From positions 17,496 through 81,495 of the forward strand of contig JAUWBD010000003.1 in NCBI GenBank assembly GCA_030605125.1: 64,000 bases of DNA. Direction: 5' to 3'. The notes beneath the pieces are model-generated. The model was given only the letters and a program-made list of their open reading frames with translations. It was not told the DNA's origin and did no database searches. Position numbers and translations under genes: made by a program. Positions 33,927 through 42,446 of the stretch are shown in pieces (position 1 is the first letter of the stretch; each line of letters begins with the position of its first letter). This DNA comes from Verrucomicrobiota bacterium (GTDB taxonomy: Bacteria > Verrucomicrobiota > Verrucomicrobiia > Opitutales > Opitutaceae).

Positions 33927-35267
33927 ATGCTCCCCTGCCGTCGCCCCCCGCTCGCCGAACGCCGCTTCACCAGCCCCGCCGTCGAGGCCCGCCTCGCCCG
34001 GGCCTCCGCCCGCCTTCGTGACCCCGAACTCGCCTGGCTCCTGTGTAATTGTTACCCGAATACGCTCGATACCACCGTCTTCGTCGGCGAGCACGCCGGC
34101 AAGCCCGACACCTACGTCATCACCGGCGACATCGACGCGCTCTGGCTGCGCGATTCCTCCGCCCAGGTCTGGCCCTACCTCGCCCTCCTCAAGGAGGACC
34201 CCGCCCTCGAGCGCCTCGTCGCCGGCCTCATCCACCGCCACGCCCGCTGCGTCGCCCTCGATCCCTACGCCAACGCCTTCTACCGCGACCCCGCCCGCGT
34301 CTCCAAGTGGGCCGCCGACCGCACCGACATCCGCCCCGGCATGCACGAGCGCAAATGGGAGCTCGACTCCCTCTGCTACGTCGTCCGCCTCGCCCACGGC
34401 TACTGGCGCGCCGGCGGCGACCCCGCCATCTTCGACGCCGACTGGCTCGCCGCCATGCGCCTCCTCGTCGCCACGATGCGCGAACAGCAACGCCGCGCCG
34501 GCGCCGGCCCCTACACCTTCCAACGCCACACCTGGCGCTCCACCGAGACCTGCCCCGACGAGGGCCGCGGCAACGCCGTTCGTCCCGTCGGCCTCGTCGC
34601 CACCCACTTCCGCCCCTCCGACGACGCCACGATCTTCCCCTACCTCGTTCCCGCCAACTTCTTCGCCGTCGTCTCCCTCCGCCAACTCGCCGCCCTCGTC
34701 TCCTCCCGCTTCCCCGCCGAAACCGCCTTCGTCGCCGAATGCCTCGCGCTCGCTGACGAAATCCGCGCCGCCCTCCTCGCCCATGCGGTCGTGAAGCACC
34801 CCGAGCATGGGGAGATCCTCGCATTCGAAATCGACGGCTTCGGCTCCACCTACCTCGCCGACGACGCCAACGTTCCCAGCCTCCTCTCCCTGCCCTACCT
34901 CGAGGCGCTCGATCCCGCCGACCGCGACCTCTACCGCCGCACCCGCCGCTTCCTCCTCACCGAGGACGCCCACCCCTTCTTCGCCCGCGGCTCCGCCGCC
35001 GAGGGCATCAGCAGCCCGCACGTCGCCCGCGACATGATCTGGCCCATGGGCATCATCGTTCGCGCCCTCACCTCCGAGGACGACGCCGAGATCGCCGCCT
35101 GTATTCACTGGCTCAAGACCACTCACGCCGGCACCGGCTTCATGCACGAGTCCTTCCACCAGGATGACCCCGCGCGCTTCACCCGCGCCTGGTTCGCCTG
35201 GGCCAACACCCTCTTCGGCGAACTCATCCTCAAGGTCCTCGACGAGCGCCCGCACCTCGTCACCTGA
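33927..35267 (+). CDS. GH125 exo-alpha-1,6-mannosidase
   Basis: A 446-residue protein, the normal GH125 length, with no signal peptide. Family blocks are clear: TYVITGDIDALWLRDSSAQV near residues 64-83, MHERKWELDSLCYVVRLAHGYW, TWRSTETCPDEGRGN, FEIDGFGSTYLADDANVPSLL, SPHVARDMIWPMGIIVRAL, and TGFMHESFHQDDP near the end, which holds a likely catalytic Glu. GH125 enzymes are metal-independent and remove non-reducing alpha-1,6-mannose. A GH38 alpha-mannosidase follows 71 bp downstream on the same strand, so the pair is probably an operon for N-glycan or alpha-mannan breakdown. Confidence 0.92.
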   Translation: MLPCRRPPLAERRFTSPAVEARLARASARLRDPELAWLLCNCYPNTLDTTVFVGEHAGKPDTYVITGDIDALWLRDSSAQVWPYLALLKEDPALERLVAGLIHRHARCVALDPYANAFYRDPARVSKWAADRTDIRPGMHERKWELDSLCYVVRLAHGYWRAGGDPAIFDADWLAAMRLLVATMREQQRRAGAGPYTFQRHTWRSTETCPDEGRGNAVRPVGLVATHFRPSDDATIFPYLVPANFFAVVSLRQLAALVSSRFPAETAFVAECLALADEIRAALLAHAVVKHPEHGEILAFEIDGFGSTYLADDANVPSLLSLPYLEALDPADRDLYRRTRRFLLTEDAHPFFARGSAAEGISSPHVARDMIWPMGIIVRALTSEDDAEIAACIHWLKTTHAGTGFMHESFHQDDPARFTRAWFAWANTLFGELILKVLDERPHLVT

Positions 35268-35302
35268 GCCCGCCCGCGCACCCACCGCGACCTTCGGCTC
35301 GT

Positions 35303-35320
35303 CCTTCGCGTCTTCGCGTT
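35303..35320 (+). repeat. Solo arm of an AACGC-type inverted repeat
   Basis: CCTTCGCGTCTTCGCGTT matches the right arm of the inverted repeat at 40579-40671 (CTCTGCGTCTTTGCGTT). It lies in the leader of the GH38 gene with no left arm nearby, so it is probably a remnant. Confidence 0.5.
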
Positions 35321-35338
35321 AAAGAATCTGTGTCCCCG

Positions 35339-38300
35339 ATGCGCTCCGCCTCGCACTTCCCCCAGCTCATCCCGGCCCGCGTCCGCGCCGCGCTCCCTCG
35401 TCTCCGCGCCCTCGTCTGGGGTCCGCCCCGCGCCGTCCCCGTGCACGTCACCGAGCCCACGATCGAGCACCTCGAACTTGCCGCCGCGCGCGCCCGCCCC
35501 CTCCGCCCCGCCACCCCCGGAGAATCCTGGGGCAAACTCTGGGACCAGCGCTGGGCCCGCCTCGACCTCTCCGCCGCGCAGCCCGGTGATCATCTTCTCT
35601 GGAACGATCAGGGCGAAGCCACGCTCCACCTTGCCGACGCCCCTTGGTTCGGACTCGACCCCGAGCACCGACACGCCCCGCTCCCGCTCCCCGATGATCC
35701 CGCCCACGCATCCCTCCCCGACGCGTGGATCGAATGCTACTGCTGCCAGACCTACTGGAGCGGCGGCGGTCTCGGCCCCGCCGGCAGCCGCTTCGATGGC
35801 GCCGCGCTGGTCGCCCGCAACGACGACGCTTGGCACGCTTGGATCGACCTCCAGTGCCTCGCCGACCTCGCCTTCCATCTCCACGAGGACCGCGCCTCCG
35901 CCAGCGGGGCCAACGGCGACAACGCCTACCACTACCCCGCCCTCGAAAACACCTCCCCGCTCCACCGCCAGCTCCTCGCCCACCTCGCCGCCGCGCTCGA
36001 CGCCTTCGAGCTTGGCGGCCTCGCCGACCTCCGCCCCGCCCTCGAATCCGCCTACGCCGATCTCCGCGCCACGCCGGCCGAGGCCCGCGTCCGCGCCCGC
36101 CTTGTCGGCGGCTCGCACCTCGACCTCGTTTACCTCTGGCCCGAGCGCATCGGCGAGGTCAAGGCCGTGCACACCTTTTCCACGGTAAACCGCCTCCTCG
36201 CGCTGTATCCAGAATTTCGATTCACCTACAGCCAGCCCGCCAGCTACGACGCCGTGGCGCGCCGCGCCCCCGCCCTCGCCAAGGCCGTGCGAGGACATCT
36301 CGCCTCCGGACGTTGGGAGGCCACCGGAGCCCTCTGGGTCGAGAGCGACCAACTCATCGCCTGCGGCGAAGGCCTCGCCCGCAGCTTCATCCTCGGCCAG
36401 CAAGCCTTCGCCGCCCTCCGCCCCGACCGCTCGCCCTCGCGACTCCTCTGGCTGCCCGACTGCTTCGGTTTCCCCGCCTGCCTGCCGCAGCTCATGCGCC
36501 TCTCCGGCGTGGAACACTTCTTCACCACCAAACTCACCTGGAACGCGATCAACCGCTTCCCTCACTCCAGCTATGTCTGGCGCGGGATCGACGGCAGCGA
36601 AGTGCTCGCGCACTGCGCCCGCTCCGGCGGCTACGCCCACACCGTCCAGCCCCGAGCCCTGCACCAGGCCGCCAACAGCCACACCCAGGCCGCCGTGCAC
36701 CGCGAGTTTCTCCACCCCGTCGGCTTCGGCGACGGCGGCGGCGGTCCCACCGCCGAGCACCTCGAGCGCGCCCGACGCTACACCGCCCTCGCCGGCCTGC
36801 CGCCCGTCTCCTGGGACCAGCCCGAGGATTTCTTCGCGCGCCTCGCCCCGCTTCGCGACCGCCTGCCCGTCTGGTCCGGCGAACTCTACCTCGAGTATCA
36901 CCGCGGCACCTACACCACCCACGGCGCGGTCAAGGCCGCCTTCCGCGCCCTCGAGCGCGCCCTCCAGATCCGCGAAGCCGTCGCGCTCGCCACCGGCGGG
37001 GCCGTCCCCGCCTCGCTCGACGCCGCCTGGCGACGCATGGTTTTTCACCAATTCCACGACGACATCCCCGGCACCGCCGTCCCCGAGGTCTATGCCGAGA
37101 CGCTCGCCGAACTCCGCGCCCTCGCCACCTCGCTCGACGAGGAGTCGCGCGCCGCCCTCTCCGTCGCCGCCGGCCCCCTCCACGCCTTCAACCCCCACCC
37201 GCTCCCTTGGTGTGGCTGGCTGGACGACCCCGAAGGCACGCCGCGCTGGTTCGAGCTTCCGCCCCTCGCCTCCGCCCCGCCCGCCCCCGCCGCCTCCGCG
37301 CCCGCCCCCGCCCGAGCCACGCCTACCACGCTCGAAAACGGTCGCGTCTCCGCCCGCCTGGCCGCCGACGGCACCCTCGCGGCGATCCTGATCGACGGGC
37401 GCGCCATCGCCTTCGCCGGCCCGGCCGCCCAGCCCGTCCTCTACCCTGACAACCCCGCCGCCTACGACGCCTGGGACATCGACCAACATACCCTCGCCCT
37501 TGGCCGCCCGCTCGACACGCCGGTCGAGGTCACCGTCGAGCATCCTTCCGGCCCGCGTGCCGTCGTCGCCATCCGCCGCGCCGTGGGTCAGGCCAGCACG
37601 CTCGTCACGCGCTACATCCTCGAGGCCGGCGCCGACCACCTTCGCCTCGAACTCACGCTCGACTGGGCCGAGCCGCGCACCCTGCTCAAGCTCGCCTTCC
37701 CCACGCGCTACCGCGGCCGCCTCGCCCGCTTCGGCGCGCCCTTCGGCAGCACCCTGCGCGAGCAGCTCACCGGCTCCCTGGCCGCCGAGGCGCAGTGGGA
37801 AGTCCCCGCCAGCCGCTGGGCCGCCGTGTCCCACGACGGCGAGCGCGAGGGCCTCTGGATCGCCACCGAGGCCAAATACGGCTCCTCCTGCCGCGACGGC
37901 GCCCTCGCGGTTTCGCTCGTGCGAAGCCCCCTGCACACGGGTTTCCAGAGCCACGGCCCGCTCACCCCGCGCCACCTCGCCCGGCACGTATCCGAAACTC
38001 CCTACACCGACCTCGGCCGCCACGTGATTCGCCTCGCCATCGGCCGCCACACGCTGGAGGCCCCACGATCCGAGCAAGCGGCCGCCCGCGCCGAGACGCT
38101 GTTCACGCTTCCGCTGTTCCACTCCGGGCCAGCCCTTGCCGCGCCCGCCCCGCTCCTCGAGGGTGGCGAAACCCTTGTCCCCGTCTGGTCCCGCCCCCTC
38201 GGCAACGACCGCTGGGTCCTGCGCCTCCACGAGGTCGCCGGCCAGGCCGGCCAAACCCGCCTCTCCCTCCCCGGCGGCTGGACCGCGAGGAAAGTCGATC

Positions 38301-38407
38301 TCCTCGATCGCCCCCTAGAGCCCGAAGCCGCCGAGCCCGTCACGGCCGAAGGCACCGTCCCCTTCCGGCCCTACGAGATCGTGAGCCTGCTGCTCGCGCG
38401 CGGCTAG
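35339..38407 (+). CDS. GH38 alpha-mannosidase
   Basis: A 1022-residue protein. ATG 35339 is preferred to GTG 35330. Residues about 1-230 are the N-terminal beta domain of bacterial and class II alpha-mannosidases. Zn-site and catalytic blocks follow: GGSHLDLVYLWPERIGEVK (His-x-Asp), LLWLPDCFGFPACLPQLM with the nucleophile Asp, FFTTKLTWNAINRFPHSSYVW, and FHQFHDDIPGTAVPEVY. The beta-sandwich half continues to the C-terminus (GTVPFRPYEIVSLLL). No signal peptide is seen, so it probably acts in the cytoplasm on imported mannosides after GH125 trimming. Its stop shares a CTAG with the stop of the minus-strand operon's last gene. Confidence 0.93.
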   Translation: MRSASHFPQLIPARVRAALPRLRALVWGPPRAVPVHVTEPTIEHLELAAARARPLRPATPGESWGKLWDQRWARLDLSAAQPGDHLLWNDQGEATLHLADAPWFGLDPEHRHAPLPLPDDPAHASLPDAWIECYCCQTYWSGGGLGPAGSRFDGAALVARNDDAWHAWIDLQCLADLAFHLHEDRASASGANGDNAYHYPALENTSPLHRQLLAHLAAALDAFELGGLADLRPALESAYADLRATPAEARVRARLVGGSHLDLVYLWPERIGEVKAVHTFSTVNRLLALYPEFRFTYSQPASYDAVARRAPALAKAVRGHLASGRWEATGALWVESDQLIACGEGLARSFILGQQAFAALRPDRSPSRLLWLPDCFGFPACLPQLMRLSGVEHFFTTKLTWNAINRFPHSSYVWRGIDGSEVLAHCARSGGYAHTVQPRALHQAANSHTQAAVHREFLHPVGFGDGGGGPTAEHLERARRYTALAGLPPVSWDQPEDFFARLAPLRDRLPVWSGELYLEYHRGTYTTHGAVKAAFRALERALQIREAVALATGGAVPASLDAAWRRMVFHQFHDDIPGTAVPEVYAETLAELRALATSLDEESRAALSVAAGPLHAFNPHPLPWCGWLDDPEGTPRWFELPPLASAPPAPAASAPAPARATPTTLENGRVSARLAADGTLAAILIDGRAIAFAGPAAQPVLYPDNPAAYDAWDIDQHTLALGRPLDTPVEVTVEHPSGPRAVVAIRRAVGQASTLVTRYILEAGADHLRLELTLDWAEPRTLLKLAFPTRYRGRLARFGAPFGSTLREQLTGSLAAEAQWEVPASRWAAVSHDGEREGLWIATEAKYGSSCRDGALAVSLVRSPLHTGFQSHGPLTPRHLARHVSETPYTDLGRHVIRLAIGRHTLEAPRSEQAAARAETLFTLPLFHSGPALAAPAPLLEGGETLVPVWSRPLGNDRWVLRLHEVAGQAGQTRLSLPGGWTARKVDLLDRPLEPEAAEPVTAEGTVPFRPYEIVSLLLARG

Positions 38408-39210
38408 CCCAGGCAGCCCGTGGCCACCCGCACGCTGCGTTCCAGCGCCGCCTTCAGGTCGCCGGTCCAGCCGTGTCCCTGCACGATCACGTCGCCCGCG
38501 TAGCCGCCGGCCTTTAGCGCCGCGAACAGCGGCCCCAGCGCCAGCTCGCCCTCGCCCAAGGCGAAATGCGCGCATTTCGCCCGCGGCCCCGGCGCTGAGC
38601 GGCGGCAACCGCAGACGTTGAAGCTCACGATCTCGCCCGCGCAGCCGGCGAGTTGACGCGCCACCTCCTCCGACGGATTGACCGCATAGACATGCGAGGT
38701 CGGGAACAAATACCCGATTCTCCCGCCACCGACCGCGTGCGCCAAACGCGCCGCGTGCGCCACCGCCTCCACCGGATAAAACGAGTGCGGATAAATCGCG
38801 ATCGAAAGCGCCCGCCGCTCCGCGATCGCCAGCAAGCGCTCCAGCCAGCGCAACACCGCGCCGTCTAGATCGACCGGCGTCGTCGCCGCGTCGGACGCCT
38901 TGAAACTCACCTCGACCCGCGGCGCGCCCTCGCACTCCTCCACCAGTCGCAGCACGCGCTTGTTCCAGGCATGCTCCGCCGGCAGCGAAAGATCGAGGTT
39001 CGCATACACGGCCGCCACCCGCAGCCCGTGCCGCCGCGGCGCCTCGTCGAGCCGGCGCAGCCGCGCGAAATCGTCGTCCGCCAAGGGATACGGCACCGCA
39101 TACACGCCCGCAAAGCCCGCTTCGGCGATCGCGGCGCAGCGCCGCTCCCAATCCAGCGAGGAATCGGAGAACAACGCGTTCTCCATCGCGACGAGACGCG
39201 CGCGGCTCAT
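38404..39210 (-). CDS. TIM-barrel sugar isomerase/epimerase-like protein, last gene of the operon
   Basis: A 268-residue protein. The start at 39210 overlaps the KDPG aldolase stop by four bases. Segments typical of the xylose-isomerase-like barrel: FAGVYAVPYPLADDDF, RVEVSFKASDAATTP, LSIAIYPHSFYPV with a His, GGRIGYLFPTSHVYAV, IVSFNVCGCRR and VIVQGHGWTGD. The classical second metal-binding Glu strands are less clear than in the related protein at 27232, so the reaction is open. Membership of the 45620-38404 operon implies a role in a sugar or sugar-acid pathway. Confidence 0.72.
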   Translation of the reverse strand: MSRARLVAMENALFSDSSLDWERRCAAIAEAGFAGVYAVPYPLADDDFARLRRLDEAPRRHGLRVAAVYANLDLSLPAEHAWNKRVLRLVEECEGAPRVEVSFKASDAATTPVDLDGAVLRWLERLLAIAERRALSIAIYPHSFYPVEAVAHAARLAHAVGGGRIGYLFPTSHVYAVNPSEEVARQLAGCAGEIVSFNVCGCRRSAPGPRAKCAHFALGEGELALGPLFAALKAGGYAGDVIVQGHGWTGDLKAALERSVRVATGCLG

Positions 39211-39860
39211 GACGCGGATACCCCGCCGGCCGCGGCCACCGCCCGCCGCGTCAGCGCCGTGATCTCGTCCCAACGTCCCGCGGCCGCGAGCTTGCGGTCC
39301 GTGAGCCAGGATCCGCCCACCGCCACGACGATCGGCAGCGCCAGGTAGCTCGCGAGGTTCTGTTCGCCGATCCCGCCCAGCGGCACCACGCGCAGCGGCG
39401 TATGCGCGTAGGGCGCGGCCACCGCCTTCAAAAACTCCGGCCCGCCCGCGGCCGCGGCCGGAAAAAACTTCACCGTCGGGCAACCCAGCTCCAGCGATTG
39501 CTCCATCTCGCCGGGCGTGAGCACTCCGGGCGCGAGCGTGAAGCCGCTCGCGACCGCGTGGCGCACCACCGTCGGGTTGAAGCCGGGCGTGACGCCAAAA
39601 GCCGCGCCGGCGGCGCGCGCCTCGTCCACCTGCGCCGGTGTGAGCAGGGTCCCCGCGCCGACGAGCATTTCGGGCACCTCCGCGCGGATCCGCCGCACGC
39701 ACTCCGCGGCGTGGGCGTTGCGGAAGGTGACCTCCATCACGCCAAGCCCGCCGGCGAGCAGCGCGCGAGCGAGCGGCACCGCGTGCGCCGGATCATCGAT
39801 CACGGCGGCGGAAAGGATACGCGCCTTCGAAAGCGCGGCGACGAGTGCGGTGTGGTTCAT
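39207..39860 (-). CDS. eda: KDPG/KHG aldolase (2-keto-3-deoxy-6-phosphogluconate aldolase)
   Basis: A 217-residue protein, full family length. The general base E43 lies in VMEVTFRN and the Schiff-base K131 in TVKFFPA, matching E45 and K133 of Escherichia coli Eda. GAGTLLTPAQVDEA and VPLGGIGEQNLASYL (phosphate loop) are also intact. It splits KDPG to pyruvate and glyceraldehyde 3-phosphate in the cytoplasm. No Edd-type dehydratase is next to it, so the pathway here must generate the keto-deoxy acid another way. It overlaps both neighbours by four bases (ATGA). Confidence 0.92.
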   Translation of the reverse strand: MNHTALVAALSKARILSAAVIDDPAHAVPLARALLAGGLGVMEVTFRNAHAAECVRRIRAEVPEMLVGAGTLLTPAQVDEARAAGAAFGVTPGFNPTVVRHAVASGFTLAPGVLTPGEMEQSLELGCPTVKFFPAAAAGGPEFLKAVAAPYAHTPLRVVPLGGIGEQNLASYLALPIVVAVGGSWLTDRKLAAAGRWDEITALTRRAVAAAGGVSAS

Positions 39861-40555
39861 GACTTGGTCTCCGCCGCGATCACGGCGTGAAGTTTCTCGG
39901 CAAGGATGCGCACGATGTCGTCGCGCGCGGCGACGCCCGCCTCGAGCTTCGCCAAGGAGGGCGCGCCGTTGATCCCGCCCGTGCCCGGGCAGATCTCGGC
40001 TCGCGAGCGAATGCGATACCAGGGCTTGCTGACCTTAAAATCTTTCACGCGGTCCATGTGGGCGCGGGTGCCGACGGCGAGCGCGATCTCGGTTTCGCCC
40101 TGATCGGCGTGCGCGATCTTCGTGTAGCCGGCCTCGGACCAATAGTTCCAGTAGGCGACCTTGGCGTCTGGATACCTTTGCCAGATGCGCTGGATCGCCA
40201 CCTGGAACGCGACCTGGTTGGCGCCGTGCCCGCTGAGCAGGATCACGTTTTTGAAGCCATGCGCGCAGAAGTGGCAGACGAGATCCGTGAAGACGGCGAT
40301 CGCGGTGTCGGCGCTGAGGCCGATGGTGCCGGGATACTCCGCCATCTCGTCGGCGAAGCCGTAGGGCAGCGTGGGCGCGAGGATCGCACCGGTCTCCTCG
40401 GCGAGGCGGCGGGCGAAATACTCGGCGGTGTCGAAGTCCACGCTGAGCGCGAGGTGCGGCCCGTGCGCCTCGATCAGGCCGACCGGCAAGAGCACCGGCA
40501 GCCGCTTATCGAGCGCGGGCACTTCGTCGGAGGTGAGGTGTTTCCATTCAATCAT
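39857..40555 (-). CDS. Creatininase-family hydrolase
   Basis: A 232-residue protein. ATG 40555 (MIEWKHLTSDEVPAL) is the family start; an in-frame extension upstream runs into an intergenic repeat. The metal-site motif is LLPVGLIEAHGPHLALSVDFDT (Glu, His, Asp), followed by VILLSGHGANQ and GETEIAL. Members include creatinine amidohydrolase and MftE-type peptidases; some act on cyclic amide or ester sugars, such as the inosose hydrolase IolN. In this operon a sugar-lactone or cyclic ketose hydrolase role is reasonable but inferred. Confidence 0.85.
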   Translation of the reverse strand: MIEWKHLTSDEVPALDKRLPVLLPVGLIEAHGPHLALSVDFDTAEYFARRLAEETGAILAPTLPYGFADEMAEYPGTIGLSADTAIAVFTDLVCHFCAHGFKNVILLSGHGANQVAFQVAIQRIWQRYPDAKVAYWNYWSEAGYTKIAHADQGETEIALAVGTRAHMDRVKDFKVSKPWYRIRSRAEICPGTGGINGAPSLAKLEAGVAARDDIVRILAEKLHAVIAAETKS

Positions 40556-40578
40556 GGCGGGAAAGGGAGGGGGGGATA

Positions 40579-40671
40579 AACGCAGAGACGCGAAGGCGCA
40601 GAGGGAGGACTCGGAAAACTTTGTAGCGTTAGGGGGCTTTGCGTCTCTCTGCGCCTCTGCGTCTTTGCGTT
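40579..40671. repeat. 93-bp imperfect inverted repeat with AACGC(A/G)AGACGC ends
   Basis: Left arm 40579-40605 (AACGCAGAGACGCGAAGG, CGCAGAGGG) and right arm 40645-40671 (CTCTCTGCGCCTCTGCG, TCTTTGCGTT) match at most positions, with 39 bp between. It sits in the only large gap of the operon (40556-40680). It looks like a miniature inverted-repeat element. A solo arm is at 35303-35320. Confidence 0.75.
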
Positions 40672-40680
40672 GAACTTTTT

Positions 40681-41463
40681 CTATCCGCACACGCACCACC
40701 CGGCGTCCACCGGCAGCACGATCCCCGTCACGCCGGCCGAGAGCGGGCTGCACAGATAAAGCGCGGCGCGGGCGCAGTCCTCATCCATGAGCGGAGCGCC
40801 GGTGAGCGGCTGTTTTCGTTTCATGAGGTCAAGGATCGCGGGGTTGGTCGTCGCGCGCGCCGCCATCGGCGTGTCCACCAGCGCCGGCGCGATCACGTTC
40901 ACACGAATGCCGTCCTTCGCGTAGGTTCCCGCGGCGTGCTGCGACATGCCGATGATCGCCGCCTTCGCCGCCGCGTAGCCCACCGTCTGGAATTGGTCCG
41001 GCACAAAGGAGAAACCGAGCACGCTCGCCATGTTCAGGATCACGCCCGGGCGTTTCTCGCCGAGCCAATGGCGCAGGCAGGCGCGGTTGAGCCGCATCAT
41101 CGCCCGCAGGTTGATCGCCATCACTGTGTCCCACCCCTCGTCGCTGCAATCCGCCAGCGGCCCGTCGCCAAACTTGCGGCCGCTGATCCCGGCCACGTGA
41201 AAGAGCACGTCCACGCGACCAAAGCGCGCGACCACGGCGGCGAGCACGCGCTCCTCCGCGCCGGGCGTCGCGAGATCCTCGGCCAGCATCAGGTTCTCCG
41301 CGCCGAGCGCGTCGAGCGCGCGGCCGAGCTCGGCGGCGTTCTCACGCAAGCGCCCCACCGCCACGATCTTTGCCCCCTCGCGGGCAAACAGCCGCGCACT
41401 GGCGCCGCCGATTCCGGTGGTGCCGGCGATAAGACAAACCTGGTCCTTGAGCAGAGCGTTCAT
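40681..41463 (-). CDS. SDR-family oxidoreductase
   Basis: A 260-residue classical short-chain dehydrogenase. Nucleotide motif GTTGIGGASARLFAREGAKI (residues about 14-33). The NAG-like motif reads FHVAGISG. Ser lies in NMASVLGF and the catalytic pair in YAAAK. The C-terminal TGIVLPVDAGW is typical. It is NAD(P)-dependent and probably oxidises a sugar, polyol or sugar lactone precursor. It overlaps the ROK gene by four bases upstream and is separated from the creatininase gene by the inverted repeat at 40579. Confidence 0.88.
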   Translation of the reverse strand: MNALLKDQVCLIAGTTGIGGASARLFAREGAKIVAVGRLRENAAELGRALDALGAENLMLAEDLATPGAEERVLAAVVARFGRVDVLFHVAGISGRKFGDGPLADCSDEGWDTVMAINLRAMMRLNRACLRHWLGEKRPGVILNMASVLGFSFVPDQFQTVGYAAAKAAIIGMSQHAAGTYAKDGIRVNVIAPALVDTPMAARATTNPAILDLMKRKQPLTGAPLMDEDCARAALYLCSPLSAGVTGIVLPVDAGWCVCG

Positions 41464-42446
41464 GCGGCGATGGCCTCCTGTGTTCCGGAATGCAGCTCTT
41501 GCACGCGCAGCGCCGCGCCGATCCAGCCGGCGTCCTCGCCGAGCTTCGCCACCCGCACCGGAATCGTGTAGCCCACCGGCACCCGAAAAGCCGCCTGGTT
41601 GAGCCGGGCCTCGAGCTTTTTCAGGAAAAGCGGCGCCGCCTTGGTCGGCCCGCCCGCGAGCAGGATCAGGTCCGGGGTGTAGGCGTAAAAGGCGTTGAGC
41701 ATCACCGCGGCGAAACGATCCAGCCAGCGCTCAAAGATCTCCGTCACCAGCGGATCCTTGCGACGCAGCGCCGCCACGATGTCGGGAAACACGATCTCGT
41801 GCGCCGGCTTCTCCGCCGGAAAATCAAGCGGCAGCCCGCGAGCCAGCGCCCCGCGCACCTCCTGCACCAGCGCCGTGACCGAGGCCAGGCTCTCGCCCGT
41901 GCCCTGTGCACCGGTGAGGCAGCGCGGGCCGTCCACCTGAATGACGAGGTGGCCGCACTGCGTGCCGCGCTGAAAGTGGCGATCGGTGAGCAGGCGCCCA
42001 TCGAGCACCACGCCCGAACCGATGCCGGTGCCGAGCGTGAAGACGACGAGGTTGTCCACGCCCTTGCCGGCCCCCGCGCGCCACTCGGCGTAGGCCGCGA
42101 GGCGGCCATCGTTGTCGGCCGTCACCGGCACGCGCCAGCGCTTGCGCAGGTAGGGCACCGTGCGGTGCTGATCGAGGCCGCGAATCTTTCCCGGCAGGTA
42201 AACGCAGCCGACGTCCGGGTCCACCGGACCTGTAATGGACGCGCCGATACCGCTCAACTCCCCGCCGCCCGCGGCGACCAGGCGCCCCACGAGCGCGTCG
42301 AGTTGCTTCTCCAGCTCGCGCAGCGACTGCCCGGGGCGGGTCGCCTCCACGTCGCGCGCCAAGACCCGCCCGCGCGCGTCGATCACGCCGCCCTTCAGGC
42401 GCGTGCCGCCGATGTCCAAGCCGACCGTGAGCGGCGCGTTGCTCAT
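41460..42446 (-). CDS. ROK-family sugar kinase-like protein lacking the zinc cysteines
   Basis: A 328-residue protein. Start ATG 42446 is preceded by GGAG, a good ribosome site. Ribonucleotide/phosphate motif 1 is VGLDIGGTRLKGGVID (about 8-23). The Asp base is in TADNDGRLAAYAEW and phosphate 2 in FTLGTGIGSGVVLDG. The normal ROK zinc knuckle (CxCGxxGCxE) is degraded to RCLTGAQGTGESLAS: only the first Cys and the final Glu remain. The adenosine motif LLAGG is intact. A kinase role is likely for an operon sugar, but the lost Zn site leaves specificity uncertain; some ROK kinases work without zinc. Confidence 0.82.
   Translation of the reverse strand: MSNAPLTVGLDIGGTRLKGGVIDARGRVLARDVEATRPGQSLRELEKQLDALVGRLVAAGGGELSGIGASITGPVDPDVGCVYLPGKIRGLDQHRTVPYLRKRWRVPVTADNDGRLAAYAEWRAGAGKGVDNLVVFTLGTGIGSGVVLDGRLLTDRHFQRGTQCGHLVIQVDGPRCLTGAQGTGESLASVTALVQEVRGALARGLPLDFPAEKPAHEIVFPDIVAALRRKDPLVTEIFERWLDRFAAVMLNAFYAYTPDLILLAGGPTKAAPLFLKKLEARLNQAAFRVPVGYTIPVRVAKLGEDAGWIGAALRVQELHSGTQEAIAA

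Noticed and set aside
28163..33970. A very long open frame on the minus strand opposite the 1810-residue esterase
   Set aside because: It is Gly/Ala/Asp/Glu-rich low-complexity sequence without domains or signals, as expected opposite a high-GC Ala/Thr/Gly-rich gene; the plus-strand frame has a signal peptide and clear domains.
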